Positions 17,364-26,031 of a stretch of DNA of 64,000 bases are shown in pieces; positions within the stretch are counted from its first letter, which is position 1, and every line of letters begins with the position of its first letter. Where the stretch lies: assembly GCF_004353915.1 (NCBI RefSeq), contig NZ_SMRP01000016.1, forward strand, positions 68,246 through 132,245, read 5' to 3'. Below the pieces are notes generated by a model. That model was not told the origin of the DNA. It worked only from the letters and a program-made list of their open reading frames with translations, and searched no databases. The DNA is from Paraburkholderia silviterrae. Its GTDB lineage: Bacteria; Pseudomonadota; Gammaproteobacteria; Burkholderiales; Burkholderiaceae. Position numbers and translations under genes: made by a program.

Positions 17364-18158
17364 ATGTTCGACTTCCATCTTTCCGGGGGCGTCCTGCTCC
17401 CGCACATGCAGGCGCTCGACGTGCTCCAACTCTGCGGCATTGCCATTGCGCTCGTGCTCGGCGGCATGGTGAAAGGGGTGACCGGCATTGGCGTGCCGCT
17501 CGTCGCCATGCCGATCCTCACGCACTTCCTGCCCGTGAAGCAGGCCGTGCTGCTGCTTTCGATGCCGATCATTCTCGGTAACATTCCGCAGGCGCTCGAA
17601 GGCGGTGAACTGTGGAAGACGGTCAAGCACATTGCCGCGCCGCTGATCGGCACCGTGATCGGCAATATCGTGGGCGTTGCCGTGCTGATCCGGCTCGAGT
17701 CGCATCACGCACTGGCCGCTTCGGGCGTCACACTGATCCTGGCCGCCGCCCTGATGCTCGCCTCGCCGCGGCTCAAGCTGGCGCCCGCGCTCGTCAAGCC
17801 CGTGGGCTTCGCGCTCGGTTTCGGCGCGGCGCTCATGGAGAGCATTGCCTCGGTGCCCGGACCGCTGCTCGCGATGTATCTGATCGCCACGGGCACAACG
17901 GGCCGTGTCTTCACCAAGCAGATCGCGATCATTCTGGTGGTGTCGGTGGTTACGCTGGTCACCACGTTCAGCGGCGGCGCGCAGGCGAGCGGCGCCGACC
18001 TCGCGATCTCGGCTGCGGCGAGCCTGCCGTCCATCGCGGGCATGTTCCTCATCCGGCCGTTGCGCGACAAGCTGCATCCGTTGGCGTTCCGAATGCTCGT
18101 GCTCGTGTGCGTGCTGGCGGCGGCGGCGCAGATGATCATCAAATCGGGCGTGCTGTAA
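17364..18158 (+). CDS. TSUP (TauE/SafE) family membrane permease
   Basis: This 264-residue protein has about eight hydrophobic helices and the family's repeated glycine-rich motif (MVKGVTGIGVPLVAMPIL near the N-terminus). TSUP members move anions such as sulfite, sulfoacetate or other organic acids across the inner membrane. The ATG at 17364 begins the conserved region. An ATG 30 codons upstream (17274), with AAGG before it, is an alternative that would add a polar leader. It stands alone between two terminators; linkage to sugar-acid metabolism is by position only. Confidence 0.85.
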   Translation: MFDFHLSGGVLLPHMQALDVLQLCGIAIALVLGGMVKGVTGIGVPLVAMPILTHFLPVKQAVLLLSMPIILGNIPQALEGGELWKTVKHIAAPLIGTVIGNIVGVAVLIRLESHHALAASGVTLILAAALMLASPRLKLAPALVKPVGFALGFGAALMESIASVPGPLLAMYLIATGTTGRVFTKQIAIILVVSVVTLVTTFSGGAQASGADLAISAAASLPSIAGMFLIRPLRDKLHPLAFRMLVLVCVLAAAAQMIIKSGVL

Positions 18159-18170
18159 AGCGGCATGCGT

Positions 18171-18198
18171 AAAAAAAGCGCCATGTGGGCGCTTTTTT
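18171..18198. terminator. Bidirectional terminator between convergent genes
   Basis: Seven A residues, GCGCC, the loop ATGTG, GGCGC and six T residues form a symmetrical hairpin. It serves the permease on the plus strand and the uronate dehydrogenase on the minus strand. Confidence 0.88.
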
Positions 18199-18246
18199 GT
18201 ATGCGTCGCGAAGAGCTTTCGCAAGGCGTTCAGGCAAGAACGGCCG

Positions 18247-19071
18247 TCACGCCTTTTTGCCGCGCTCATCCTCCGGCGTGAAATCGATGCTCGCGAAACT
18301 GCCGCCCTGATAGAGTTGCGCAAGCGCATCGAGCGGATTCTCTTTGGCGAGAATCTCAGCCGCATAGTCTTCGGCATTCTGCTGCGGCTTGAAACCGAGG
18401 CGCACGGCATCATCATTCGCGCCGCTTTGCACCCAATAGCTGCGCGTATTGTTCGACACGCCCCACACGAGCGCGAAGCCGATCGACTCCACGTTGATCA
18501 CGCGATCGACGAGATGGAACAGATCCTCGTGGCCGAACCAGGTGCTCAGGTGACGAAACTCCGTGGGCTTGGGCAGGCAACTGCCGATGCGCACGTTCAC
18601 GGTCTCGATGCCATGCTTGTCCCAGTAGAGCCGCGCGAGCGATTCGCCCCAGGCCTTGCTGAGTCCGTAGAAGCCGTCGGGGCGAAACGCGCAGTCGAGC
18701 GTGAGCTTGTCCTCCACCGGATACATGCCGATCGCGTGATTCGAGCTCGCGAACAGGATGCGCTGCGTGCCGTGGCGGCGCGCGCCTTCGTAGATTTCGA
18801 CGAGCCCGCGCAGGTTGTTTTCGATGATCTCGGGAAGCGGGCGCTCGACGCTCGTGCCGGCCATGTGGATCAGCACGTCGACGCCTTCGAGCAGACGGTC
18901 GACCACTGCGGGGTCGCGCAGGTCGCCGTGCATGACATCTTCGCCGGCCACGAGCGGTTCGAGCGGCTTCGAGCCGGCCGCCGAGCGCAGGTTCACGCCG
19001 CGTTCGAGCAGGCCCTTGCGCAAGACGGTGCCGAGCTGGCCAGCCGCGCCGGACAATGCAACTTTCTTCAC
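18247..19071 (-). CDS. udh: Uronate dehydrogenase
   Basis: This 274-residue short-chain (extended SDR) NAD enzyme oxidises D-galacturonate or D-glucuronate to the aldarolactone. The Rossmann motif GAAGQLG is at residues 8-14, the substrate/NAD loop is SSNHAIGMYP, and the catalytic Tyr and Lys are in YGLSKAWGE. These, and the length, match characterised Udh proteins of Agrobacterium and Pseudomonas. It starts with GTG at 19071. The ExuT-like transporter gene lies 73 nt upstream in the same direction, so uptake and first oxidation are co-transcribed. Confidence 0.9.
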   Translation of the reverse strand: MKKVALSGAAGQLGTVLRKGLLERGVNLRSAAGSKPLEPLVAGEDVMHGDLRDPAVVDRLLEGVDVLIHMAGTSVERPLPEIIENNLRGLVEIYEGARRHGTQRILFASSNHAIGMYPVEDKLTLDCAFRPDGFYGLSKAWGESLARLYWDKHGIETVNVRIGSCLPKPTEFRHLSTWFGHEDLFHLVDRVINVESIGFALVWGVSNNTRSYWVQSGANDDAVRLGFKPQQNAEDYAAEILAKENPLDALAQLYQGGSFASIDFTPEDERGKKA

Positions 19072-19144
19072 AGTGGGGTTACCTCACATAAAAACGCCGA
19101 AAGCCGGTGCCCGCATTTCCATGGGGCGCCGGCCGATGAACGGG

Positions 19145-20464
19145 TCAGGCTTGCACGTTCTGCGCCGGCTCGAGCGCGGCGCGAACCGCGTGATTCTGTT
19201 CGTTGTCCTTGTGCTGATTCGAGATCAGCCGCCAGGCGACGACGGCGCCGATCAAGTCGAACAGCATCAGGCACACGAACAAGGGGTTATAGCCGATCGT
19301 GCTCGCCAGCGCACCGACGATGAGCGAGAACACCGTCGCGCCAAGATAGCCGAACATGCCCGAAAGGCCCGTGGCCGTGGCCACTTCGTGCTGGCCGAAG
19401 ACGTCGGAGGCGAGCGTGAACAGGGCGCCCGAAATGGTCTGGTGTGCGAAGGTGCCGACGCAGAACAGCGCGATGGCGGCATACGGGCTCGCGACGAGGC
19501 CCACGCAGGCCGGTCCCACCATCAGCAGCGCGCCGGTCGTGATGACGAGCTTGCGCGACGTAATGAGCGAGCAGCCGAACCAGCGTATGAACAGCGGTGC
19601 GAGGTAGCCGCCGACCAGGCAGCCGAGGTCGGCGGCGAGGAACGGCATCCACGCGAACAGCGCGATTTCCTTCAGGTTCATGTGGCGCACGGTGACCATG
19701 TAGAGCGGAATCCACGCGCCGAAGGTCTGCCACGCCGGCTCGGCGAGCATGCGCGGGATGCCGATGCCCCAGAAGCGGCGCTGCTTGAGCACTTCCTTCC
19801 ACGACGGGCGCTTGCCCGCGGTGCTCTGTTGCGACGCGTCCTGGCCTGCGCGGATGTATTCGGCTTCTTCCTGCGAGAGCATCGAATGTTCGGCCGGCGT
19901 GCGGAAAAACACGAGCCACAGGGCCACCCAGGTCAGCGCGACGCCGCCGGTCAGCACGAACGCAAATTGCCAGTTGTACTTAAGAATGCACCAGACCACG
20001 AGCGGCGGGGCGATCATCGCGCCAATCGAGGTGCCGGTGTTCAGCCAGCCGGTGGCGACCGAGCGCTCACTGGCTGGAAACCACTGGCTGATGGCCTTCA
20101 TGCCGGCGGGGAAGATCGCGGCTTCGCTCATGCCGAGCAGGCCGCGGAAGAACGCGAGCGCGGGCCAGCTGGAAGCGAGGCCATGCAACATATTGGCGAC
20201 GGCCCAGCCGAACGCGAAGATGGCGAAGCCGATCTTCACGCCCACGGAGTCGAGCACGAAGCCGGCGATCGGCTGCGCGAGTGCATAGCAGGCCTGGAAG
20301 GCGGTGACCACGTATGAGTACTGCTGCGTGGACATGTGGAGCGTTTCGGTGAGCGTGGGCGCCGCCACGGAAAGCGAACTGCGCGCGAGATAGTTGAAAA
20401 TCGTGCCGATCATGATGAGGCCGATGATCCACCACCGAAGTCCCTTGATAGTCTTTCGTTGCAC
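19145..20464 (-). CDS. MFS hexuronate-type transporter, ExuT family
   Basis: This 439-residue 12-helix transporter belongs to the anion:cation symporter family that includes ExuT and GudP. It starts RWWIIGLIMIGTIFNYLARS, typical of that family, and has a central cytoplasmic loop near residues 195-230. The start is GTG at 20464, with AGGAGA 6 nt upstream. It precedes udh in an apparent two-gene operon, so a uronate is the likely cargo. Confidence 0.9.
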   Translation of the reverse strand: MQRKTIKGLRWWIIGLIMIGTIFNYLARSSLSVAAPTLTETLHMSTQQYSYVVTAFQACYALAQPIAGFVLDSVGVKIGFAIFAFGWAVANMLHGLASSWPALAFFRGLLGMSEAAIFPAGMKAISQWFPASERSVATGWLNTGTSIGAMIAPPLVVWCILKYNWQFAFVLTGGVALTWVALWLVFFRTPAEHSMLSQEEAEYIRAGQDASQQSTAGKRPSWKEVLKQRRFWGIGIPRMLAEPAWQTFGAWIPLYMVTVRHMNLKEIALFAWMPFLAADLGCLVGGYLAPLFIRWFGCSLITSRKLVITTGALLMVGPACVGLVASPYAAIALFCVGTFAHQTISGALFTLASDVFGQHEVATATGLSGMFGYLGATVFSLIVGALASTIGYNPLFVCLMLFDLIGAVVAWRLISNQHKDNEQNHAVRAALEPAQNVQA

Positions 20465-20850
20465 TGCTCGTCTCCTGTGCGCCCATCATTCATTTGCCGG
20501 CGCGCTTTGTCTGGCCGGGACGGCTCCGTATCGGGCTCGTCATGTAAGACATCATTCTATTTGCGCCAAAGTTGTAAAGCAAATATTGCCGCGCTGGGGA
20601 TTTCCCCAGGCGTATTGCGCCTCGCCCGGCTCCGCCGTTCCTCGAACCGTGGTGGGCGGGGCTGCGCAAGGTCCATCGTGTTCGCGTCTTCTGGCCGAGC
20701 TGGGTTGTCGGATGACTGGCCCGCAACCGAGACGCATCGGGCTGGTTGACAATTTTCTTGTTGTATTACAACAATGCCGACATTGCGCTCGACAGATATC
20801 GAGCCGCCCGCCTGCGCGGCACCGCGCACCCCAAAACTGGACGAGAGACG
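20465..20850. other. 386-bp divergent control region between transporter/udh and rraA-like operons
   Basis: Two candidate GntR-type elements lie here: TTGTAAAGCAA at 20572-20582 (nearer the transporter) and a cluster at 20746-20774 (nearer the RraA-like gene). No credible coding sequence is seen. Confidence 0.6.
20746..20775 (+). promoter_or_regulatory. Promoter with GntR-type operator before the RraA-like gene
   Basis: A -35 TTGACA at 20746 is followed 18 bp later by AACAAT at 20770. The palindrome TTGTTGTATTACAACAA (20758-20774, one central mismatch) overlies the -10. It shares the TTGT..ACAA core with the operators at 6817 and 9583. Confidence 0.55.
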
Positions 20851-21585
20851 ATGAATTCACCTGCCATTGCCGTCAGCGAACAAGCCCTCGAACAACTGCG
20901 CCATGTTTCCACCGCGACCTTGACCACCCAGCTCTTCAAGCACGGGCTGCGCAACGTCTTCGTGCAGGGCGTGAAGCCGCTCGCGGCCCCGGCGTCCGGC
21001 GCCCCCAATCTCGTCGGCCCGGCCTTCACGATGCGCAACATCCCGGCGCGCGAAGACCTCGATCAACTGAGCGCGTTCCAGAACCCTGAGCATCCGCAGC
21101 GCAAGGGCGTCGAGACCGTGCCGGCCGGCGCCGTCCTCGTGCAGGACTGCCGCGGCGTGACCGACGCGGCGTCGATGGGCTCGATCCTCGCCACGCGCAT
21201 GCGCGTGCGCGGCGTGGCGGGCATGGTGTCGGACGGCCCCGTGCGCGACAGCGCGACGATTGCCGCGCTGGGCCTGCCGGTCTTCTGCGCGGGCGCCTCG
21301 GCGCCGCTCAATTTGTGCCGGCACCACACGGTCGATCTGAACGTGCCCATCGGTTGCGGCGGCGTGGCCGTCTATCCGGGCGACATCATCGTCGGCGACG
21401 CCGACGGCGTGGTCGTGATCCCGCGCCATCTGGCCGAAACGGTGGCGCAGGCGGCGTGGGAGCAGGAGGAACTCGAGCGCTTCATCACCGAGCGGATCGA
21501 GGCGGGCGCGGCGCTGCCCGGCACCTATCCGCCGAACGAGGCAACGCTGGCCGCCTACGCCGAATGGAAGAAAGCGCGCGGTTGA
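20851..21585 (+). CDS. RraA-family aldolase/decarboxylase-like protein
   Basis: This 244-residue protein has the RraA / 4-hydroxy-4-methyl-2-oxoglutarate aldolase fold. The middle contains the family's GSILATRMRVRGVAGMVSDG region, with metal/substrate residues G-x-R and D (GPVRDSATI), and the late GVAVYPGDIIVGDADGVVVIP motif. Such proteins may cleave or decarboxylate oxo-acids, or act as RNase E inhibitors; here the sugar-acid context favours metabolism. The start is ATG at 20851. It heads an operon with the aldose 1-epimerase. The true substrate is unknown. Confidence 0.85.
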   Translation: MNSPAIAVSEQALEQLRHVSTATLTTQLFKHGLRNVFVQGVKPLAAPASGAPNLVGPAFTMRNIPAREDLDQLSAFQNPEHPQRKGVETVPAGAVLVQDCRGVTDAASMGSILATRMRVRGVAGMVSDGPVRDSATIAALGLPVFCAGASAPLNLCRHHTVDLNVPIGCGGVAVYPGDIIVGDADGVVVIPRHLAETVAQAAWEQEELERFITERIEAGAALPGTYPPNEATLAAYAEWKKARG

Positions 21586-21651
21586 GTACGTAGCTGAGCG
21601 CACAGCGAGCCGCCAGGCTGCGCCGAAATTTTTCTCTTTATCCGATACGAA

Positions 21652-22584
21652 ATGGCGAAGTTTCAGGATCAGGACGTCATTGAAATCGTGCGCGGCGGTT
21701 CGCGCCTGCTGGTTGCACCGCAAGCCGGCGGGCGGCTCCTCTCATGGCATCTGCACGGCGCGCCGATCATCCACTGGCCCGACGCGGCCGACTGGAGCCA
21801 GCCCGAGCTCGTGCGCGGCGGCAACCCGCTGCTGTTTCCTTTCATCGCCCGCCATCGCGTGGACGGCCGCATTGGTTTATGGCGCGACGCGCAGGGCGTG
21901 GTGCGCGAAGTGCCCATGCATGGTTTCGCGCGAACGTTGCCATTCGAGGCGCAAGTCGATCCGCAAGGCGACGGTGTGCGCATGACGTTGACCGATAGCG
22001 AGGCGACGCGCACGGGCTATCCATTCCGCTTCCGTTTCGAAGCTGTTTATCGACTCGTGGACGAAGTGACGCTCGACGTCGAGCTGATTACGACGAATAC
22101 GGCAGCGGCTAAAGCAGCCGATACGCTCGAGCACTGCATGCCGTATTACGCGGGTCATCATTTCTATTTCACCCTGCCGCATATGCAGCGCGGCGAGGCG
22201 ACACTCGTGCTGCCGCGCAACGTGTACCGGCATCAACTGGCGGACGGCACAACGAGCACGCCGGAGGCGGGCGCCGCGCGCTACAGATTCGACGACCCAC
22301 GGATCGTCGACCGGTTTCACTGTCTCGAAGGCGAGCCGGCGGGGCCGGTCCGCATCGAAATGCCCACGCTGCGGCGCGCTGTCGAAATCGATCTGCGCCG
22401 GTCCGGCTCGGTGCCCTGGTACGCCGTGACCTCGTGGACGCTCGCGCCCGACTCGGACTTCTATTGCGTGGAGCCATGGCTCGGCCTGCCCGATGCGATT
22501 CACAACGGCCTCGGCCTGCGCTGGCTGGAGCCGGGACAGACGGAGACGGCGTCGTTGCGCATCGGCGTGAGCGCGCTCCATTGA
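21652..22584 (+). CDS. Aldose 1-epimerase family protein
   Basis: This 310-residue galactose-mutarotase-like beta-sandwich protein interconverts sugar anomers. NPLLFPF, the histidine in VPMHGFAR, the second histidine in YAGHHFYF and the late acidic residue in DFYCVEPW match the family's active-site pattern. It lies 66 nt after the RraA-like gene. An anomer-specific uronate or aldose dehydrogenase would benefit from it, which fits Udh nearby. Confidence 0.85.
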   Translation: MAKFQDQDVIEIVRGGSRLLVAPQAGGRLLSWHLHGAPIIHWPDAADWSQPELVRGGNPLLFPFIARHRVDGRIGLWRDAQGVVREVPMHGFARTLPFEAQVDPQGDGVRMTLTDSEATRTGYPFRFRFEAVYRLVDEVTLDVELITTNTAAAKAADTLEHCMPYYAGHHFYFTLPHMQRGEATLVLPRNVYRHQLADGTTSTPEAGAARYRFDDPRIVDRFHCLEGEPAGPVRIEMPTLRRAVEIDLRRSGSVPWYAVTSWTLAPDSDFYCVEPWLGLPDAIHNGLGLRWLEPGQTETASLRIGVSALH

Positions 22585-22707
22585 AGGGCGATTCGAGCCG
22601 GCTTGAGCGCACTGCGAGCCGCGCGGCAGGGCCGTTGCGCGGCTCGCATGCGCCGTATGACTTACAATCTGTGACATACCTGACAACTCACCGCGTAGCA
22701 CCAGACC

Positions 22708-23397
22708 ATGGCTGAGCAGAAAGCGCCGAACATGCCGGCGCGGATTTACAGCGACATCCTGAACCGCATCATCGAAGGCGAATACAAGGAAGGGGAGCGG
22801 CTGCCGACCGAGCATATGCTCGCGGAACGCTTTGCAACCTCGCGTCCCACCGTGCGCGAAGCGCTCGCGCAATTGCGTGCGGATGGCATCATCGCCACGC
22901 GCCACGGCTCGGGAACGACGGTCATGCGCCGGCCCGACCCGGACGTGCGCCGCTTCGCCCCGCTCGAAACGTTGTCGGACATTCGGCGCTGCTACGAGTA
23001 CCGTGTGGTCGTCGAATCGGGGGCGGCTGCGCTCGCCGCGCAGAAGGCCGACGACGACGATATCGCAGCTATCCGCCGTGAATGGGACAACCTCCAGACC
23101 ATCGTCGAAACGTCGGGCATTGGCGCGAAGGACGACTTCGCGTTTCATATGGCCGTCGCCCGCGCTTCGAAGAATCAGTTCTTCATCACCGCGCTCTCGG
23201 GCATCCAGGAGCAGATGGTGTTCAGCATGAATCTGTCGCGCAATCTCTCGCTCGTGAAATCCATCGAGCGGCAGCGCATCGTGCAGCAGGAGCACCTCGA
23301 AGTGCTGGAAGCCATCCAGGCGCGCGACGTACCGCGCGCCGCGCAGGCCATGCGCGACCATCTCGAACATGCGGTGAGCCGCATGTTCGGCTCTTGA
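22708..23397 (+). CDS. GntR-family regulator, FadR/FCD subfamily
   Basis: This 229-residue repressor has a winged helix at residues 10-75 (GERLPTEHMLAERFATSRPTVREALAQL, conserved in the family) and an all-helical FCD ligand domain at 85-225. The FCD metal/ligand residues are D and H in DDFAFHMAVARAS and H in QQEHLEVLEAI and MRDHLEHAV. It is the only FCD regulator in the window and follows the RraA/epimerase genes, so it is the natural candidate to bind the TTGT-N3-ACAA sites at 6817, 9583 and 20758. The inducer is probably a sugar acid (inference). Confidence 0.92.
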   Translation: MAEQKAPNMPARIYSDILNRIIEGEYKEGERLPTEHMLAERFATSRPTVREALAQLRADGIIATRHGSGTTVMRRPDPDVRRFAPLETLSDIRRCYEYRVVVESGAAALAAQKADDDDIAAIRREWDNLQTIVETSGIGAKDDFAFHMAVARASKNQFFITALSGIQEQMVFSMNLSRNLSLVKSIERQRIVQQEHLEVLEAIQARDVPRAAQAMRDHLEHAVSRMFGS

Positions 23398-23514
23398 TCC
23401 ACTGAGGGCGGGCTGAACCGGCGGCGCGGCTGGGTTCGCGCCGCGCAGCAACGATCCTGTCGCGCGGCTTGCGCTTCGAACGATTTTTGCGGCGTATTTC
23501 CGAAGGGAAACACC

Positions 23515-24633
23515 ATGGGTTCGAACCGGCGCTGCGGCCCCGCGTATTGGCGTTTGCTCAGGACCAAAATTCTCGCCACCCTGACCGGGATGCTGGCCAC
23601 CGCGTTGCTGGCCGCTCCGGCTTGCGCGCGTCACGCTCTTGAAGCGGACTCGCGCACGGTCGCGGCAATTGCCAGTGGCCGCATGCCGATCGACACCCCA
23701 CAGGGCCACGTAGGCCACGTAGAGTTCGCGCTCGACATCAGCGCGGACTGGAGCATGCCGCAGCCGGAGATCGTGCGTGCGGTAATCGTGCTGCACGGGC
23801 GCTTGCGCAACGCCGACGACTACTACCGCACGGCGCAGCGCGCACGCGCGCAGGCCGAAGCGGCGGGCGTGGATCCAGCCGGCACCTTGCTGATTGCCCC
23901 TCAGTTTCTCTCGACCGCCGACACGCGGGCCCATGACGCGCCGCCCGAGCTCCTGAGCTGGGATGGCAACGCGTGGATGGGCGGGGCCGATGCCGCGACG
24001 GGCGCGCCGGTGAGCGCCTATGCGGTGCTCGATGCGATCGCACGCCGCCTTGCCGATAAGCAACGCTTTCCCAACCTGGAGACCGTCGTGTTTGCGGGGC
24101 ACTCGGGCGGTGCGCAGGTGCTGCAACGCTATGCGATCGCATCGGGAACGCCGGAGTCGCTTGCGAAAGCGGGCATCGCCGTGCGTTTCGTCGTGGCGAG
24201 CCCGTCGTCGTATGCGTATTTCGACGCGCTGCGGCCAGGTGCGGATGGAGCGCCTGCCAGCTTCGACGCCGCACACTGCCCCGGCTTCGATACCTGGAAA
24301 TACGGCATGGAGGCGCGCCCTGGCTTCATGCTCGGACATACGCCTGCGCAGCTCGAAGCGCGCTATGCACAGCGGCACATCGTCTATCTCGTGGGCGGCG
24401 CGGACGATGATCCCGCCTCGGTTTCACTCGACAAAATCTGCGCGGCTGAGGCACAAGGGCCGCAGCGCCTCGCGCGGGCCCAAGGATTCTTTCGCTACAT
24501 GCAGACGCGTCATCAGGCGGGGCTGAATCAGGAGTTTCACATCGTGCCCGGCGTAGGCCATGACGGCGCGCGCATGCTGACTTCGCACTGTGCAGTGAAG
24601 ACGATGTTCGATGTGGGAAGCTGCAACGGTTGA
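23515..24633 (+). CDS. Secreted alpha/beta hydrolase
   Basis: This 372-residue protein has a signal peptide (hydrophobic core near residues 19-37, then ACARHA). The nucleophile elbow is GHSGG near residue 201, in VFAGHSGGAQVL. A likely catalytic His is in PGVGHDGARM near the C-terminus, and an acid is in GGADDDPAS. It resembles secreted esterases and depolymerase-like hydrolases, but the substrate is not recognisable. AAGGGAA precedes the ATG. It lies between the GntR regulator and a terminator; a phasin gene converges from the other side. Confidence 0.75.
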   Translation: MGSNRRCGPAYWRLLRTKILATLTGMLATALLAAPACARHALEADSRTVAAIASGRMPIDTPQGHVGHVEFALDISADWSMPQPEIVRAVIVLHGRLRNADDYYRTAQRARAQAEAAGVDPAGTLLIAPQFLSTADTRAHDAPPELLSWDGNAWMGGADAATGAPVSAYAVLDAIARRLADKQRFPNLETVVFAGHSGGAQVLQRYAIASGTPESLAKAGIAVRFVVASPSSYAYFDALRPGADGAPASFDAAHCPGFDTWKYGMEARPGFMLGHTPAQLEARYAQRHIVYLVGGADDDPASVSLDKICAAEAQGPQRLARAQGFFRYMQTRHQAGLNQEFHIVPGVGHDGARMLTSHCAVKTMFDVGSCNG

Positions 24634-24655
24634 GCGAAACGAAAGCGCGCAAAGA

Positions 24656-24692
24656 AAAAGCGGGCTCCGCTTCGCGCGGATCCCGCTTTCTG
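24656..24692. terminator. Bidirectional terminator between hydrolase and phasin genes
   Basis: AAAGCGGG..CCGC and GCGG..CCCGCTTT form a long hairpin between convergent genes, with an A run on one side and TTTCT on the other. Confidence 0.75.
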
Positions 24693-24754
24693 GCAGACCG
24701 TGACGCCCGTTCGGGCGCCCGGTCGACAACGCCGAAGGGCGTTGGTCTGGCTCG

Positions 24755-25315
24755 TTACACCGCTTGCTTCGCGCCACGCGCGGCTTGAGCGGCAGCCTTC
24801 GACGCAGCCTTGGTGACCGCTTCGAAGTTGCTTTCGGCCATTTCGGCGGCTTGCCTGGCGGCCTTGTTCACCGAATCGTAGGCGCCTTGCGCAGCCGTGA
24901 TCGCCGACTTGAATGCCGCGACGGCCGTTTCCGAGCCAGCGGGTGCGTTCTTCGCTGCGTTGTCGATGAGCGATTGCACGGCTTGCTGCTGCTGCTCGAT
25001 CTGGCCTTGTGCGGCTTGCGCGAATTCCGTGTGCGCGGCCGAGACGATCGCGTAGACGTTGCGGCCATAGGCCAGTGCCTTCTCGGCGGCCGGCTGCGTG
25101 AAGCCTGCCTGCAGGGCGAAGAAGCCTTGCGGATCCTTTGCCGAGAGCGTGCGCTGGGCATGTTCCTGGCCTTCGGCGATGGCGGCGCGGGCCGTTTCGA
25201 TGTTCAGCTCGGCAAGCTTGACCGCGCCTTCGAATGCCTTGTTCGTGAGACCGAAGAGCGCTTCGAGACCGGCTTTCTGGGTTGCGGCGAATTGTTCGGG
25301 GGTAGGCAGAGTCAT
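24755..25315 (-). CDS. phaP: Phasin (PHB granule surface protein)
   Basis: This 186-residue, all-helical, alanine-rich protein coats polyhydroxybutyrate granules. It starts MTLPTPEQFAATQKAGLEAL, typical of betaproteobacterial phasins, and its amphipathic helices contain many AxxA and glutamine repeats (QGQIEQQQQAVQSL). It ends in an Ala/Lys-rich tail. AGGA precedes the ATG. It stands alone with its own strong promoter, as expected for the most abundant granule protein. Confidence 0.95.
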   Translation of the reverse strand: MTLPTPEQFAATQKAGLEALFGLTNKAFEGAVKLAELNIETARAAIAEGQEHAQRTLSAKDPQGFFALQAGFTQPAAEKALAYGRNVYAIVSAAHTEFAQAAQGQIEQQQQAVQSLIDNAAKNAPAGSETAVAAFKSAITAAQGAYDSVNKAARQAAEMAESNFEAVTKAASKAAAQAARGAKQAV

Positions 25316-26031
25316 GTCGTCGTTCCTGATGGTGGACCGTTACGCGTCGGTTCCGTTACGAAAAAAAGAAAACTTTCTGTCGATCACCGGTTCGCGTATT
25401 GGTGCGATGCAGCAATCGACTTCATGATATCTCAAAAGAAAGTCGTGTCAAGAGAATTTTTGTGCGCTGCATCAATTCAGTAAGCACTTGATTCGCATCG
25501 GGAAATCGAGATAAAGCGAAGGCTTCCTGAAAGCATCTTGCGGCGCACGGGATTTCCTATGCGAAACGCATGAATCGCGCGCCGAGTTCCGGGTTTTTCC
25601 TGGCGCAATTGCATTGGATTTGGCGCCGGGTATCGCCCATGCGCGATCGGCACGGGTCCCGCGCGGAAATATTGCGTGCGCGAGCGCCGCACCGCTCAGG
25701 CGCTGCCTGGTTGAGTGCACAAACTAGTCAGGGAGCTGGATCGATGCATATGCACCGTTCCGGCATTTATACGCCTGAGGGCATCTCCGGCTGGCTTCTG
25801 CGCGGCGCGAGGCGAGGGCGCATAATGCGCGGATCGCCGTGCGGGCAGCGCCTTGCGTCATGCCGGTGGTCATGCCGGTGGCTTACCGATCCATGCGCGT
25901 TCCCTGCGCTCTGTGCAGTCCTTGTTGCGCGCGAGGGAATAAATCTGCCGCGCGGCGCGTTATCCCAAACTGAAACGCTACGGCACGCTCACGTGAAAAC
26001 TTCCCTTTCCGCTAAACCCGGTTTCGAAACG
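25316..26031. other. 716-bp intergenic region upstream of phaP and cytochrome b561
   Basis: The left third holds the phaP promoter (minus strand). The rest (about 25500-26031) has open frames but no family-like protein, ribosome-binding site or repeat that I can support. Confidence 0.5.
25406..25473 (-). promoter_or_regulatory. phaP promoter flanked by an inverted repeat
   Basis: On the minus strand TTGACA (25446-25451), a 16-bp spacer and TATCAT (25424-25429) form a strong sigma-70 promoter. The inverted pair GATGCAGC (25406-25413) and GCTGCATC (25466-25473) brackets it and could be a PhaR-type repressor site. The promoter is well supported and the regulator is inference. Confidence 0.65.

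Noticed and set aside
23398..23514. tRNA-like GGTTCGAAC stretch near 23517
   Set aside because: It is the start of the hydrolase coding sequence and no cloverleaf can be drawn around it.
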